A DNA stretch of 64,000 nucleotides. Source: Trichoplax sp. H2 (lineage: Eukaryota; Placozoa; Uniplacotomia; Trichoplacea). The stretch lies in the NCBI GenBank assembly GCA_003344405.1, contig NOWV01000014.1, forward strand, positions 1 through 64,000, given 5' to 3'. The notes beneath the pieces were generated by a model. It was not told the DNA's origin, did not search any database, and saw nothing but the letters and a program-made list of their open reading frames with translations. The position numbers and the translations under genes are program-made. This document shows positions 49,451-62,711 of the stretch, piece after piece (the first letter of the stretch is position 1; the number at the start of each line of letters is the position of its first letter).

Positions 49451-52400
49451 AACTATTAAATTTCTCAAATTTACGCATCAATTTATTAGTGACGGATAGT
49501 TCTAAAATGTAGCCTTTAATTATAGTACAGTAAAAATATTTGTAATAGGAAAGTTTATTTATTTTTTAATTGTAAGAATAAATGTTATGATAGTAAAATG
49601 AAAGCAGCAGTCAGATGCTAATCAAGTTTTTCTATTATTTATTTCTAGTTTACAAGTGATCAGCCTTCCTGGAACTTGATAGTGGTCGAAAGAGAAAAAT
49701 ATTTGTTTGTCTTTGCTTGTATTTCCTAATGATGGATTACTATAGCATCAATAAAATATACGATAGTCTACCAGCTAGTCATATAGATAAATTTATAGAT
49801 ATTTTAATTATAAAGTAATACCCTTTCTATGTCCGTGTCGATATGAATGATGTCAAAGTATTTCTTCCGTTAATAATAACAATACCAATACGTAGCATCA
49901 TTATATTTAGTCATTGAATTATTAACATTAGTATTTATAGCCAATAATGTTTTTAATATAGTATTTAATCAATCTTTCTTTCTCCAATGCTAGGTTTGGG
50001 ATTCTAACTACTTTCTATCGGACTACTTTACAATGAACTCTCTTAACATATCCGATCCTTGTTACTCTCTCAAACCCCAATCTAGCACAATGACGTACTA
50101 TTTATCATAATATTACTTATCCATAACTTCCGTAACAATATTTTGATGAAGAATAAATATTTATCATTCGCGAAATCACTCGACATGAGCATTTATGATT
50201 TCATTTGTAATATGTTACTTGTTTTCAAGTCCTATATGACTTTTCACTTTCTAAATCAGTTGGTGTAAAGAACAAAGAAATAACGTGATTTAGCGAGTAC
50301 TTTGAATACGATTAACTACCGATCGTTACGGGAAAGGGCATCCATTTGTTTCTATCTAGTAGGATAGGATATCAAATCAACAATTTATCTCTATGGGATT
50401 AATTCTATTATCATAGAAAGCAATGTTTTAACGCTATTGATGGCTTTGATAGCAAAATATATGAGAGATTTTCAAAAACTTTTGCTTGCATACAGGATCA
50501 ATCTTACATTTAGCAACCCTTCAACTGCAATCTTATAATGAAATATTTGCAACTTACAACATCTGTTTCTATACACCTCTGTTCTACAATTATCTTATAC
50601 GTGAAAAAAATTACGTAACTATAAAACCTTATTCTATCATCGTTTCTCAAATCGTAAACACTGTCAAACTACTGGAGATAAAGAGACATTTCGACTATTC
50701 GCCAATTTTATTATCCTTTGCTAATAAATGATATTGAAAAGAATAGGTTTGACGATTTAAGGACGCATCCACAGCAACATGATGTTAATAGTTTGCTAAA
50801 AAGCAAAGCAAGTCTCTGAATTATTACTAGAACCATTTTCGATTGATACAATATCATTATTTTAAGCCAATTATATTCCTCAACTCGATGATTACAATTT
50901 TATAAGTTTCGAAATATTTACTAGATGAATCAGCGAGTTTACATGGCGAAACGTCAATTTAGAAACGATTCTTGCCTTTGCAGTTTATAAATGGCAGAAT
51001 GCATGGGTCTCAGTATATAAACTGACCTGATGACACGCCAACTTATAATTAGTTAACGGTGCCTTTACAGCTTCTAAACGACAGACTGTATTGGCAGCGG
51101 ACGAGTTATATCTTGACTAGACAGTAAATAAACAGATTGGCTGAATAGTCTGTAAGTAAAAAATGCACTTAATGTCATAGTGAAGTTAGTTTAATTTGAT
51201 ATACTCGCAGATCTGATAGAGTCGAAGCTTTTAGGACAGCTTAGGATATACGCGCGATTGCTTGTTCAGCTTAATATTGTAAAGGCAAAATAGTTTAGGA
51301 AAAATAAGTCCACTAAAGTAAATATCAAGCGAAAAGACATACAGCACAGCTAGATTGTATCTAAAATATTGTTTTTTCTTATAGTTTAACTACAGTAATT
51401 TCTGCATTTAAATTTTAGAATATAATTTCCGAATATTAATCTGGATTGAATAAGCTTTTAATTATAAAACATCCTGGAGTACCTATACGATCAGCAGGCA
51501 TATATATGTATAAAATAATGATGAATTATAATTAAGGCAACAGTCTAGAACTGGGTAAATTAAAAATCTATCATACGCGTATTTATTACGTATTTCTACA
51601 TGCTTATACGAGTATTCGGTGTGCAAATATGCAATCATAGCATATTTTCTGCTAATAATCGCTGCGCCAAATTATTGTAGTACTCGAGTTTTACGGCCCC
51701 TTAAGTTCGCAATCGTCTAACTCAAAACCTGAGTTATTAAAATTGAGCAAATCTCTAATGTGACACAATATCAGGTAAACACCGCGTTTAACCTTAAAAG
51801 CATCGTTTATTAATAGAAAGCTCGATAAGGGAAGAATCCACTTTTCTTCGCTCATAATAACAGTCGAAAGCGGCTTAGATAAACCGGATAATCAACCTAG
51901 TCTCCACGATGACAATTCCATGTTATCTAACAGTTATGTTAAGACATTACACAACATATCACTTTATATAGCTACCTACTGCGGCCTTATACGCACATAG
52001 TAAGCATAGTATAAGTACACCGTTTCATCATCAGCAATCATGAAATCACCTTATAAACATAATAGACTATTCTACTTCTTAAAGCTACCGCACTTCAATT
52101 ACTACTGTAATTAATGAAACTACTATAAATACATATCCTACTAATAGCCAAATCATATTAAATTTTTAGATACTATATCCAGATAGCATCCTCATATAAT
52201 CAGATCTAAATATTAAAGAATTGATGATAATTTTTCGATATTCTGTTGTATGTTGCAAAGGAATCGATTTGCCTTTTCTGTCCATAAATGGGAAAAAACG
52301 CAGAAAAAACATTATGAAAGCTTGTTTTCGCCAATCTGCCTTCATATGGATCGTACTATGGTAGGCAATAATTTCATCGCCTGTAATTATTCTGATTAGA

Positions 52401-55400
52401 ATATTATCATCCACATAAGGCTCATTAGATTATGCTTTCTAATTATATCTTTCGCAATTTGGTAAGAATTAGGTACAGTAATTAACTGCAAACTTATAAA
52501 ACGTCGCTATGTTTAAATCGTAACAACACAAAATGTAATAAAACAATACGATGGAAACATACTATTTATCAAGCTAGAAGCATAATTTATATCATTTCTG
52601 TCTCCAAATTTGCTCAATTTTACCAAAAGTTAAAGTATAACAATTGAAGAGTCATATGCATTTAATACGATATTATTCCATAATTAAGGGTCTTTCTTAA
52701 ATCTGTCGCTCGTAGCTCAACCATCTTCAGGTTACAGGATTTCCATTGCTAACTAATGGATATGGTAATCCAAAGCATTTATTTTACAGCTCAAATTTTA
52801 GCTTTAATCTTATCGTAATACTGTACACTTTAAAAAAATGTAATGGCAAACTATACTTTTATAATCAAATGACTGCATACATCCTATAGCCATTTCGAAG
52901 CTGACTTAATTATTTGACTGCTGGTCTGATTTCTGTAGTTAAAAAAGCAAATTTAATTGTTTGCAATCTTTATTTTCATTTCTCACCAGTTTCTTTTCAA
53001 TCGATGATCCTTTCATCGTTATAAATCGTGATCTATCATTTTTCTATCATTTGTTCTCCTTCTACTCTGAAATTTCTCACGATTATTTTTAAATTATTGT
53101 TTCAGGTCATCTGATGCCTTGCACCTTGTATTATTAATACCTACATCTAGACAACTTCAGTCATTCTATTTTTACTAAATGTTCCTCTAGTTAGGTGTAA
53201 TCTCATACTATTAATAATACAGAAATCATATATATCATATAATTTTAATTCTTTTCTTATTGTCGATATTTTACTTCTAGTAAAATGAATTTATCTAATC
53301 AGAAACTTAAATCCAGACATTTCGAATTGTATCTTAGAATATCTACATAATATCGTCGTGGAATTTGATCCTTATAACGTATTGTCTTATTAACCAAACT
53401 ATTGTGGCTTATGAATATCTATGCTTTTAAATCTAAAGACTCATGAGGTAATATTATTAAATAAATTTCATGTGGTTTACCAGGGTATACGTCTATTATA
53501 ACCTTTGCTTGCTACCGTAATAGATTCATTAGATCTTCCTAACTTTATTTCTTCCTCCTAGATGACAATATCGATGGCAAATTTTGATATCTTAGCAATC
53601 TTTCGTGTTTTTATGTTATAAGTAATTTTCCCATGATCAACTTTGACTGTGATCATTATTTATTTATTTTTCGTTTGAGACAATGTATATCCAGTTATTG
53701 TCTGTAGAATTAATAGCGCTTTCTTTAGTTCTTCAAATACCAGCCTAAAGAATTATATTCTCACATATCCAAAAAATTTATTTTGACCTTTCTTGATGTC
53801 TGGTTGTAATAAGATAGGTTTATTTTTGCTATGCTAGGCTATTGTGTGGAATAGAAATTTACTGTACTGAATGATTTGATTAACTTTCATAAATTTCAGG
53901 AAATCAATATTAAGAGTTTATTAATTTAAAAGCATGATTATTTTAAGAATACAAATATGGCAAGCTTGGATGAACATAATGTTGACGGTGATTATTATTA
54001 CAATTATTAAAGTAAAGAACGTCAATACACTAAATACACAAATAATATACTGATGTTGGTAACCAGTTAAATAGCTCATAGCTAATTATAACAGAAAGGG
54101 AATAGAAAACGTCTATTATAACAAAATCTCAGACAATTAATTCCAAATGAGCAAGTGTTATTTGTTTTTATAGCGAGGATTTTAATTAGTTCTTCCAAAA
54201 TGGATTTCATACCCTTTTCGTTTGAATTCTTAAAGACTTTAGGTTTATCTTCCCATAAATATACTGTCTTTAGCGGATTAAATCTTCGTTCCGTTTCTCA
54301 AAATTTATGCATATTGTAGTTTAGTCATATGAAATAATGATTTTCTTTTAAACTATAATTAAAAATAGTTCACAAACTGTTCAATGCTGGACAGACGAAA
54401 AGTTGTATCGCGAATATACGATGAGAAATGAAAGTAATTGAAATTTTGATCGATGATAAATTGATTGCCCCGTCTCATTCAATAAAATTAGATTCGATTT
54501 GATATAAATTATATGAAGAAAGCTCGTAAGCACGCACCAAGAACTAGTTTTCTGTATGAATAACATGATAGAGGTCAGAAAGCGATACATTGAAGTTGAC
54601 CCCAGATTTTATAATATAGCGATGAAATGCAACAATATAATTTGTAACATATCAATATCCATCTTTAATATTGACGATAATGAAAGTAATTATAAATGGA
54701 TTTACTTCTGCTTTCATTTTAATTTAAAGTAAACCCAATTTATCAATATCATAAGGTTTTTATTCGAGTGCGATATGCAAAAATTTATTATCAATCCAGG
54801 GATGTCTACTCACTATTCAAAAATCAATATTTTATCAAAAGTATTACATAGTAATAAATTGCAACACATAAAGTAAAAGTTTTAATGTCAATACATGTTT
54901 GCACAATATAAAGCTACCTCGTATTGAGTTATACGAAAGAAACTCATTAAAAGAATTCTGAAATTACTAAATTTATTTAGCTGAATATAATCTAACTTGA
55001 AACAGGATGCGAAAATCGATGTAACGATTTGATTCGTACAAGATGTTGTAATATAATCGATGAACTACAATATTTTAATGAATTAGCAAACAGAAAGACA
55101 ATTTATGGCATTTTATACTCTGCCTTTAATAGAAAAGGTTTAAAATATTGCAGATATTGATAATAAACTTGAAGAAATCACACAATCTAATTAATTAGAA
55201 CTAGTACGTCATAACTGTCAGATGGACGTAGATGCCAAATATTTTTGATGGATTAATTAAATAGTTTGCGATACCATTCAAGAGATAGCAATGTAAGTTA
55301 TTATAATAAATAGATAGATTATGACTGCTGGTGACTTAAAACTAACTGTATTTCATAAACTATTAGACACAGTATCATTCAATTTTGCCGATACCAAATA

Positions 55401-57900
55401 AAGTTTTGGTACTGGGAGATTTTCATTAGACCTGATATGGATGGGTAGCTAAATTGAATCTCTATTTAAAATAATCTGAAATATATTTTTACGGAATGAA
55501 TACCATAACTAGGAATAGAAATTATGCTTATGTAATAAATACTATGAACCAGTGGGTTAAAAATTAGTTTCAAAATGGCCCATTAAGTTCTAGATTCGCC
55601 AATTACAATTCATAATTTAGGATTTATGATATGCAATAACTCGACTTGATGACCTATACTATAAACCGTAAGACTTATTAACAGTACAAAGACATATTTA
55701 ATACAGATTAAATTATAAAGCCACGTTGCTACATTTTCTAATTCTTTGCCATATTTATAGAATTTTAGATCACTCGTATAATATATCTATAGAATCTTAT
55801 ATTATATTTGGTTTCCGGTGATAGCAGAGGGTTTTAATTTCTGCAAATATGATATATTAGGTTTCTAATGTTGACAGAATATTTTTCTACCTTGTGTTAA
55901 TGGTGTAATATACAGTGAAAATGATCTTTAAAGCAAGTGATATAGATAGAGTCCCTTGCTTTACATTTAAAGGTAAAAATATTATGCCTACTATACTCCA
56001 AGCTACTTTTATTTATTGGATCTCCTAGCTTAAATAACTGGTAAAATAATAAGAGATGACGTGATAATGCTTAGATTAATTGGCTCCGGTAGTATCAGAA
56101 AATTGCCAACTCGGTTTCGTAATAAGGGTCATAAAATAAATACGAGTCTTTAAAATTTCTGGGATCTGCTATCCCTTAACTCTTCATAGGAATTTGGACG
56201 CCTTTACCTTTACGTTATAAGACTACAAAATTAATTTTATTTAACAATCTGTCGAGCTTATACAGCCTTCATCAGCTAACTTTGACGAATCATCTTAACT
56301 ATCTAACGGTAGATTCTTACCTATTAATCATATTTATATAACAATATTCATGGTATGGATATCTATCGTGCACGTAGTGGCTTAGTAACTGGACTAGAGT
56401 ATGTTCATTCATAGAATCATTCATAGAATAACGTATAATCTGCTATCAATCAGGATTATAATCGCTTGATATCAGTATCAATCTATCGTCTATCTTGTAC
56501 TTTTAGGCATGTCGATTAGGCTTTTCGCGAATTGACTGGATTTCGTATTTGGACGGTAACAATAAGAGAACTACAGTATATCCAGTCAGGTGATCTGATT
56601 TATTTTTAACCAACCAGTAGCCGAAAGACTACAAACATAATTGTGCACATCGTGCAATCAGTCATTTAAGGATTCTAGTGTCAAGAGATGCACTCTAAGT
56701 AGCGAAATTAATGATATTTATTGTGGAGAATATTAGTGATATACAACCTCTTATATTGCTAAGAGTAATTCTAATTCTATTTGGATAGAAGTTAATAAAC
56801 GCAACTTGTAAAGATTGTTTAAGTATTACTTCATCCCTGAGTTTTTTTCGGAGTACCTCGACGCAAAGTCATATATATGTTATACATATATTCATCAAGG
56901 GCCACAATTACAACAACTAGAATATTTTTAATGTCTACATCGACAATATATGCGTAATAATAATCATCCGCTCATGAAACTTATGAAAAAGGCAGAACAT
57001 GAATTAATGTGCTTTAGCTGAAAAATGTATTACCGCAACAATCTCTAACTGATCTACCGGCATTCTTCTAAAACGCTTATATCTAGTGCATACTTTGAAA
57101 AATATAATGAATTAATTACGGCCAACTATTCTTGTAAAGAACTGATATGTTTGGATGTTGCTTAATCAGATTTAAAAATCCGATACCAATTTTAGCACAC
57201 AGATAATTTAATTGCATTCTTTACTCATCTGTTAGATATATAAAACGTGATATATTTTCTTTATTTATAAATCTAACATGATACATTGAGTGTAAAATGT
57301 AATGTACCGAACTATTGAATTATTATAGCTAGCATTAGCAAGCAACGTAATGAAGGCCTTAATTACACTAGGTGTTTCGATTTTTACCAAAATATTAAAT
57401 CAAAATTATTAACAAATTAAAATCTTGGCTCTATGCATTCATGGAAAATTGCCAATACGTGAGAATATATTCGGCCTAAGAAGGTATACTCAATACGATT
57501 GAAGGCATTCGGTAGTTTATAAATATCTATGCAAATCATCCAGCTGGTCAGATCATATAAACAACAATAGAAGTTGCTCAGTATGTACATGCACATAGGC
57601 AACATAATTTTAAGAGCAATTATATCTACAAATATGGAAAAATACCAGAAGACTTATAAACTTTGTAAAGACAGGCAATGAAAATTTGTAATAGAAATGG
57701 GCATAGAGAAATAGCGGCAAAACTGGAAGGTGAAATGACGTTGCACGCAATAGAATTGTCAAATCAAAAATATTTGTTCAAAAAATGAAAATGGATCTGT
57801 TAATTTATTCAGCATTTGTGCATGGTTAAGAACAGTAGCAAAATTTTAGTGATATATACAGTTGATTTAGCTGTATTTCTCTTTGTTGATATTGATTCTC
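49451..57900. other. Gene-poor AT-rich DNA
   Basis: No gene recognised. A faint two-copy repeat near 50975-51100 (CCTTTGCAGTTTATAAATGG compared with a similar block about 85 bp later) is the main structure noticed. ORFs at 50486, 52166, 54381 and 57417 are short and Ile/Tyr/Leu-rich. Confidence 0.4.
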
Positions 57901-57908
57901 TGCATTCA

Positions 57909-58042
57909 CTGAAAGTTTTATTTTACTTCTACGTATACATAGCTTGACTACCGATTTAATAAATCTTGATTCATTTGAAAGTTTAATTTTATAGGTTAGA
58001 GTTACGTATCTTGATTACCCAACCAGTAATTCTTAATTTATT
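57909..58042. repeat. Diverged two-copy tandem repeat (~66 bp)
   Basis: Two adjacent blocks (57909-57974 and 57975-58042) share TGAAAGTTTwATTTTA, TACGTAT, CTTGAyTACC and TTmTTAATTyA with many substitutions. Confidence 0.5.
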
Positions 58043-59281
58043 TAAGACGTAAATTAAAATCAGCCGATGACAATGATGCTGTTGCCAAAGAGTGAGGCAT
58101 AAAATTGCCTTTCATTATTTTCTCTCCTATTTTAATAATTAATTTACCCATTCTTATCCAGGTATTAAAATTTTTAAGAGATTGGATAAATAATACAATC
58201 CACATCGATAGACAATAACAAAGTTGAAGAATAAACTTCTAATTTCTACGGAAATAGTACAAGATTATTGAGCACATATTTCTATACAATTAAAGTCATA
58301 GCTGCGTTATTTCAATTATGTATCCTCTATGCTTCATTTAATGTAAGGGAAATTAAGAAGATATCTCTAGGTTCGTGCAGTATTCTAAATTATTACAATT
58401 ATCCATAACATCGATTATATTATAGAGTCAAATGTAATTTTAATCTTATATGATAATGGAAAAAGCTATTTCCAATGTGTACTTTAGGTTGCTATCGCTT
58501 ATTGACATGAATAGTAGCCTTGAAATTCCATCCATTTCAATTGTTCAAAGAGCATGAATAATTTAATAAGTGTATCTCCACTTGAAAAATATAAACTTAC
58601 TCATGGAAATATTATCGCATTTTAGAAGCTATCGTTGGTTTAATAGATACTAGAAGAATTAGATTTTGATATGTGTGCAATAGCCAATGTGTGCTAAGTA
58701 CTTAGGCAACTAAAATATCATCTACTAGCTTGAGATCAACGTATCAATTCGAACATTATTGGAATAGAAGTTTTAGTAGATGCTTACTAATTGCTTCAAT
58801 TAAGGTCTAATAAATTCGATTAACGTATTCATTTCGGTTCATAAACTCAGGATTAATATTATTATATCTAATTTCAAGTTCTATCTATCCTTTATGCACA
58901 TGAAATTATTTTATTACAACTATCAAAGTCTATCAAATATTCATTTCAGAGTTATAAATAGGATTGACAGCTTGCATGGTTTAAGAGATGATATCATCAA
59001 AGGGGAGGAGAATATTATAATAGCTATAACAATCTTCAAATAACTATTAAAGCATGAAATTTATATTACCTAATTATCCTCATTAACTGATATGGTTGAT
59101 ATGGGAAACAAAATGATAGAGTACAGATTAATAATATTCTTCAGCATAACATTCTACATTAAATTCTTTTTTTAAGGGATTGGGAATTTTAATGGGGAAA
59201 GGAAGTTAAAATATTATTTGATGATCGAATTCACATAAAGGTCACTTCAAATGATAATAATTGTTTTCGATATCATTTAAT

Positions 59282-59320
59282 ACCGTTACTCGGTAAATTT
59301 AGTTTAGCTTCGCTAAACTA
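59282..59320. repeat. Two adjacent short hairpins
   Basis: ACCG-TTACT-CGGT (from about 59282) is followed at once by TAGTTTAGC-TTC-GCTAAACTA (59300-59320), a perfect 9-bp stem with a 3-base loop. Function unknown. Confidence 0.6.
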
Positions 59321-59945
59321 GCACAGGAAAGTGATATTGCTTAGATAGTCTTAGTTTAATATAGGCGAAAATTTTTCAATACAATTACTCATCTATCAGA
59401 GTAAATTATTAGCTTGAATAAAGGAGGCTATTACGATTTTAATTGACAGCTAAATTACATCAAAAGATTCTACTAAAACTGTTGTTTAGGAAGGAAATTT
59501 CCTACTTTATTTTAAATGAGTTCTTCCACCTCCTATTTAATATTGTAGCTCCTGGTCGACATCAACCGTAGCTAAATATTATTTTTTAGCGTATTGAAGT
59601 AAATAGATAAAGGGAATAAATAACGATTAGTAACTTCCAAAATAATCAAAGTTTAGCAGAGCAACTTTCTTATATCCATCACTGTTTGCAATTAGTAAAT
59701 TCCAGCCATTTCATAAATTGAAATTATAGAGATAGTAAACAGCACTTGGTGTAATTTAGATAATAGTTTTGTTGAAAAGCGATAAACTGCAATAACAGCA
59801 ATTATTTGACGGTAGTCATTATACCATGAAAAGAATAGTTGATTTGCTTTTTACATCATAGTATTACCGGTTGCTGATGCTTACAGCGGCTTGATTACAC
59901 TTGAAAAGAGAATTGGATTAGAAAAACCAAGGAAAAGAATACTCA

Positions 59946-59971
59946 ATACAGACAATAGCTATTGTCTGTAT
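59946..59971. repeat. Perfect 26-bp palindrome
   Basis: Half-site ATACAGACAATAG is followed directly by its exact reverse complement with no spacer. No gene within 2 kb. Confidence 0.9.
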
Positions 59972-60256
59972 GTAGAATATCACGACTTTAATTCACTTTC
60001 TATATACCCATACAATAGCCAGCCGATGAAAGCAAGAATTTTTGGAAAGATCCATTACTATGTATGAGCTAATTTCTCAGAAGCATTGAAGATGTGTTGA
60101 TCAGCTTGATAAAATTTGGAATGATTCATTGGGAAAACAGAGTTAGAATCAATTTTAGAAAAATAGGTGAATGTTCTAATGTTTTCCAAGCTAAATAAAC
60201 AGCATTTAACTGAAGCAGAAATCCTATAATGCTCTTTTCTCCATCCTAAAAAAGAT

Positions 60257-60780
60257 TATTATCCTTGCTAATGCTGTCACCACTGAATAATGTCTACTCT
60301 ATTTAATAATAAGGATCGAACAGATCTAGTGCCATCAAAATTCCTATCCATAACCATCATTTCGTTTTGGATAGAAGTGAAAAGTCTAATGGATAGATTA
60401 CCCTTACATCTCCTAAATCTCTTCTAAAAATCTTGCTCAATAGCAATACTGCATAAGCATGCTATCGAGTGATAAACTTTTAAATTAACTCTTGGGGAAG
60501 AAATATTATCCACGTTAAAGCTACCACATCTGAATAACTTCTACCGGTGCCATATCAATATCGAAGAATGATCAATCTACTAAATCCAAAGGTAGTCAAA
60601 TTTCAATGTATGGCCATTATTTGTTTTGCATAGAAAATGAAAATACACTAATAGATAGGCTACCTTTTCTGTCTCAGTATACATTCTCGCTTAATAGTAA
60701 TAATGTATATATACGTTATATACTATGGGTAATCAGCCTTTTAAATCGATTTATTAATAATGCTACCTTTGGATGGCAGC
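60257..60780. repeat. Diverged ~250-bp tandem repeat, two copies plus start of a third
   Basis: Copies begin near 60257 and 60507 (ATTATCC, then GCTnnCACnnCTGAATAA), with later matching blocks around ATAGAA, CTAATrGATAGrnTACC and CTTAATAGnAAT. A possible third copy begins near 60755. No coding frame is shared. Confidence 0.55.
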
Positions 60781-62432
60781 TATATTGTTAAAATCGAATT
60801 CGCTGAATGAATTTGAAAATCATGCAGTCATAGCGGATACAAAAAGTCGATTTGAGACTATTTTTATTTTAATTAGCCCATCAATGTAGACTTGCTGCGT
60901 TTATTATATACTGATCCATTAATTTTCCTTTACTTTCGATACTGATCAAAGCTACATACATGTAGCTCATGTGGATGCGAACTATGTCATTCTTGTAGAT
61001 ACGCCTAATTAATAGTTTGTTAATACCACCGATAAACGAGAGAATGGCTATCAAATTGCCCTATTAACATTAGAATATGAGCTAGAAATTGCTAGTTATA
61101 AATGAAGAATGTATTATGGTTATTAAAAATAACTAAAACAAAAATTTAATAGGAATTTTAGCTGCTTATGATTCTCGCATTTTCTATATTACGTATATAT
61201 AAGTAATCTAAGGCAGTATCAATTTGCAATAGCCTAATATAGTCAAATTGCGACGATAAAAATGTTTGATGATTGTAATCTTAACATTAGACGCAATGGC
61301 ATCGGCTCAAAAATGATGAAATTTAAGTCACCCGACAAATGCTGTTATTGAATATAACGATCATGATGGTAATGTAGGAATTGTACACATCACCATCAAT
61401 TTAATTCAGCTATAATTAACTCTACTTCCTATCGAGCTATCATCTTAAATAATGGTAGAGATGCATTTTAATCAGCTATTCAAGCTGTCATAAATGAATG
61501 AATGATTTGATCAATACCATTTTAGCTACAACCCTGAGATCATTTGACAAATGATGTAACCGACGTTGAAAGTTTTTATATACAGTAGACAGTCAAGTTT
61601 ACCTCCAAAGATCGATTCTAGTATCATTAATGGGATCTATCTTAAAATAGACATAACGTTCTTTCAATGAATTTATTGCCTTAGTTATAACGCATAAAGG
61701 TTGTTACCCAAGTTTTATTGTTATCAAGTAGGAGTATAATATAATAATAATAAAGTTGATATTATCTTCTAGATGACTAAATTTTTTCTAGAATCCATTT
61801 TAACATGGACAGCATACATAAATGGTAGAAAGAATATTACAAGATAGGAAGATCTCTTAGCTCCAAATGTTGAATCAAGATTTCTATTTGGAAAATACGA
61901 TGTAACAAATCATAATGAACGCTTAAAATAATCAAAAGTCGCATGTTTATCTTGTTAATGATTGATAGAATTTATATTTAATGATTTTTAGTGGAATAAC
62001 GTAAGTAACGTCAGTTAATCTTGGTAGATTTGACTGAAAATTATCATAAGTAGATTTACACTGATGAAATCCTTTAATAATTCTACAATTTGCTGAAAAA
62101 TTTAGAAAGGAATCATAGTTATGTATAGGACAATTTTCCATCTACAATCATGTAAGCGTATTAATGTGCATAGGTCTTATAATGAGAAAATTACCATAGT
62201 AAAAGGGTAATGAATTGATAGGTAGCACAAGTCAAAATTAAATTACGAATACGAATGAACATACAGATTTTTTTACATGATAGCAGTGCCATAACTATTA
62301 TCAATCTAATAGTAAGGAGATAGTTGATTGTACTAATTATTATCTTTATTTCTACGACGATAATACTAGATATTGAGTTGAAGAGTGTCAATATGAAAGA
62401 TATAATTAAAATTGATATGTTTCTATCCTTAT
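60781..62432. other. Gene-poor AT-rich DNA
   Basis: No gene recognised. An 18-bp near-palindrome AGCTACAT-AC-ATGTAGCT lies at 60951-60968. Minus-strand ORFs at 61947-62141 and 62191-62391 lack domains. The 3' UTR of the CITED-like gene should lie at the right end. Confidence 0.4.
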
Positions 62433-62711
62433 TTAACTTGGAGTGGTCGGATCAACCAGCTGTGAGTTAAGATCAATTTTTAAATCAGGTAATTCTTCTA
62501 GCCTGTATAAGCCAAATTCGAAAATTAAATCGATTATAGTTTGATCATCGATGCTATCGGCTAGTAATTGAAAGTCTTCAAACCAACAACCATCTCGTTC
62601 GTAAAATGATTGATGAAGATGGTGATGGAGCAATAGATGATTATTATTCCTGTTCATTGAGTTCTTTCCATGACAGCTTTCATCTTCATTGGTTACAGTA
62701 AATTGAACCAT
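62433..62711 (-). CDS. CITED-like CBP/p300-interacting transactivator
   Basis: A single-exon ORF of 92 residues with an ATG at 62711 preceded in frame by a TGA three codons upstream. The N-terminal half is low-complexity, with Asn and His runs (about 14-33). Residues about 53-77 match the C-terminal conserved region of CITED proteins: an acidic SIDD start, then FEFGLYRLEELPDL, where vertebrate CITED2 has EMGLDRIKELPEL. In vertebrates this segment binds the TAZ1 domain of CBP/p300, with the LPEL motif at the contact, and CITED2 competes there with HIF-1alpha. Here LPDL (74-77) is a conservative change. CITED family members are typically longer (about 180-270 residues); this one is short, so further 5' exons are possible. 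Identification rests on about 25 residues, seen in sequence and compared from memory. Confidence 0.68.
   Translation of the reverse strand: MVQFTVTNEDESCHGKNSMNRNNNHLLLHHHLHQSFYERDGCWFEDFQLLADSIDDQTIIDLIFEFGLYRLEELPDLKIDLNSQLVDPTTPS

Larger units (their letters stand above)
58043..60255. other. Gene-poor AT-rich DNA with palindromes
   Basis: No gene recognised. It holds two adjacent hairpins at 59282-59320 and a perfect 26-bp palindrome at 59946-59971, listed separately. Confidence 0.4.
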
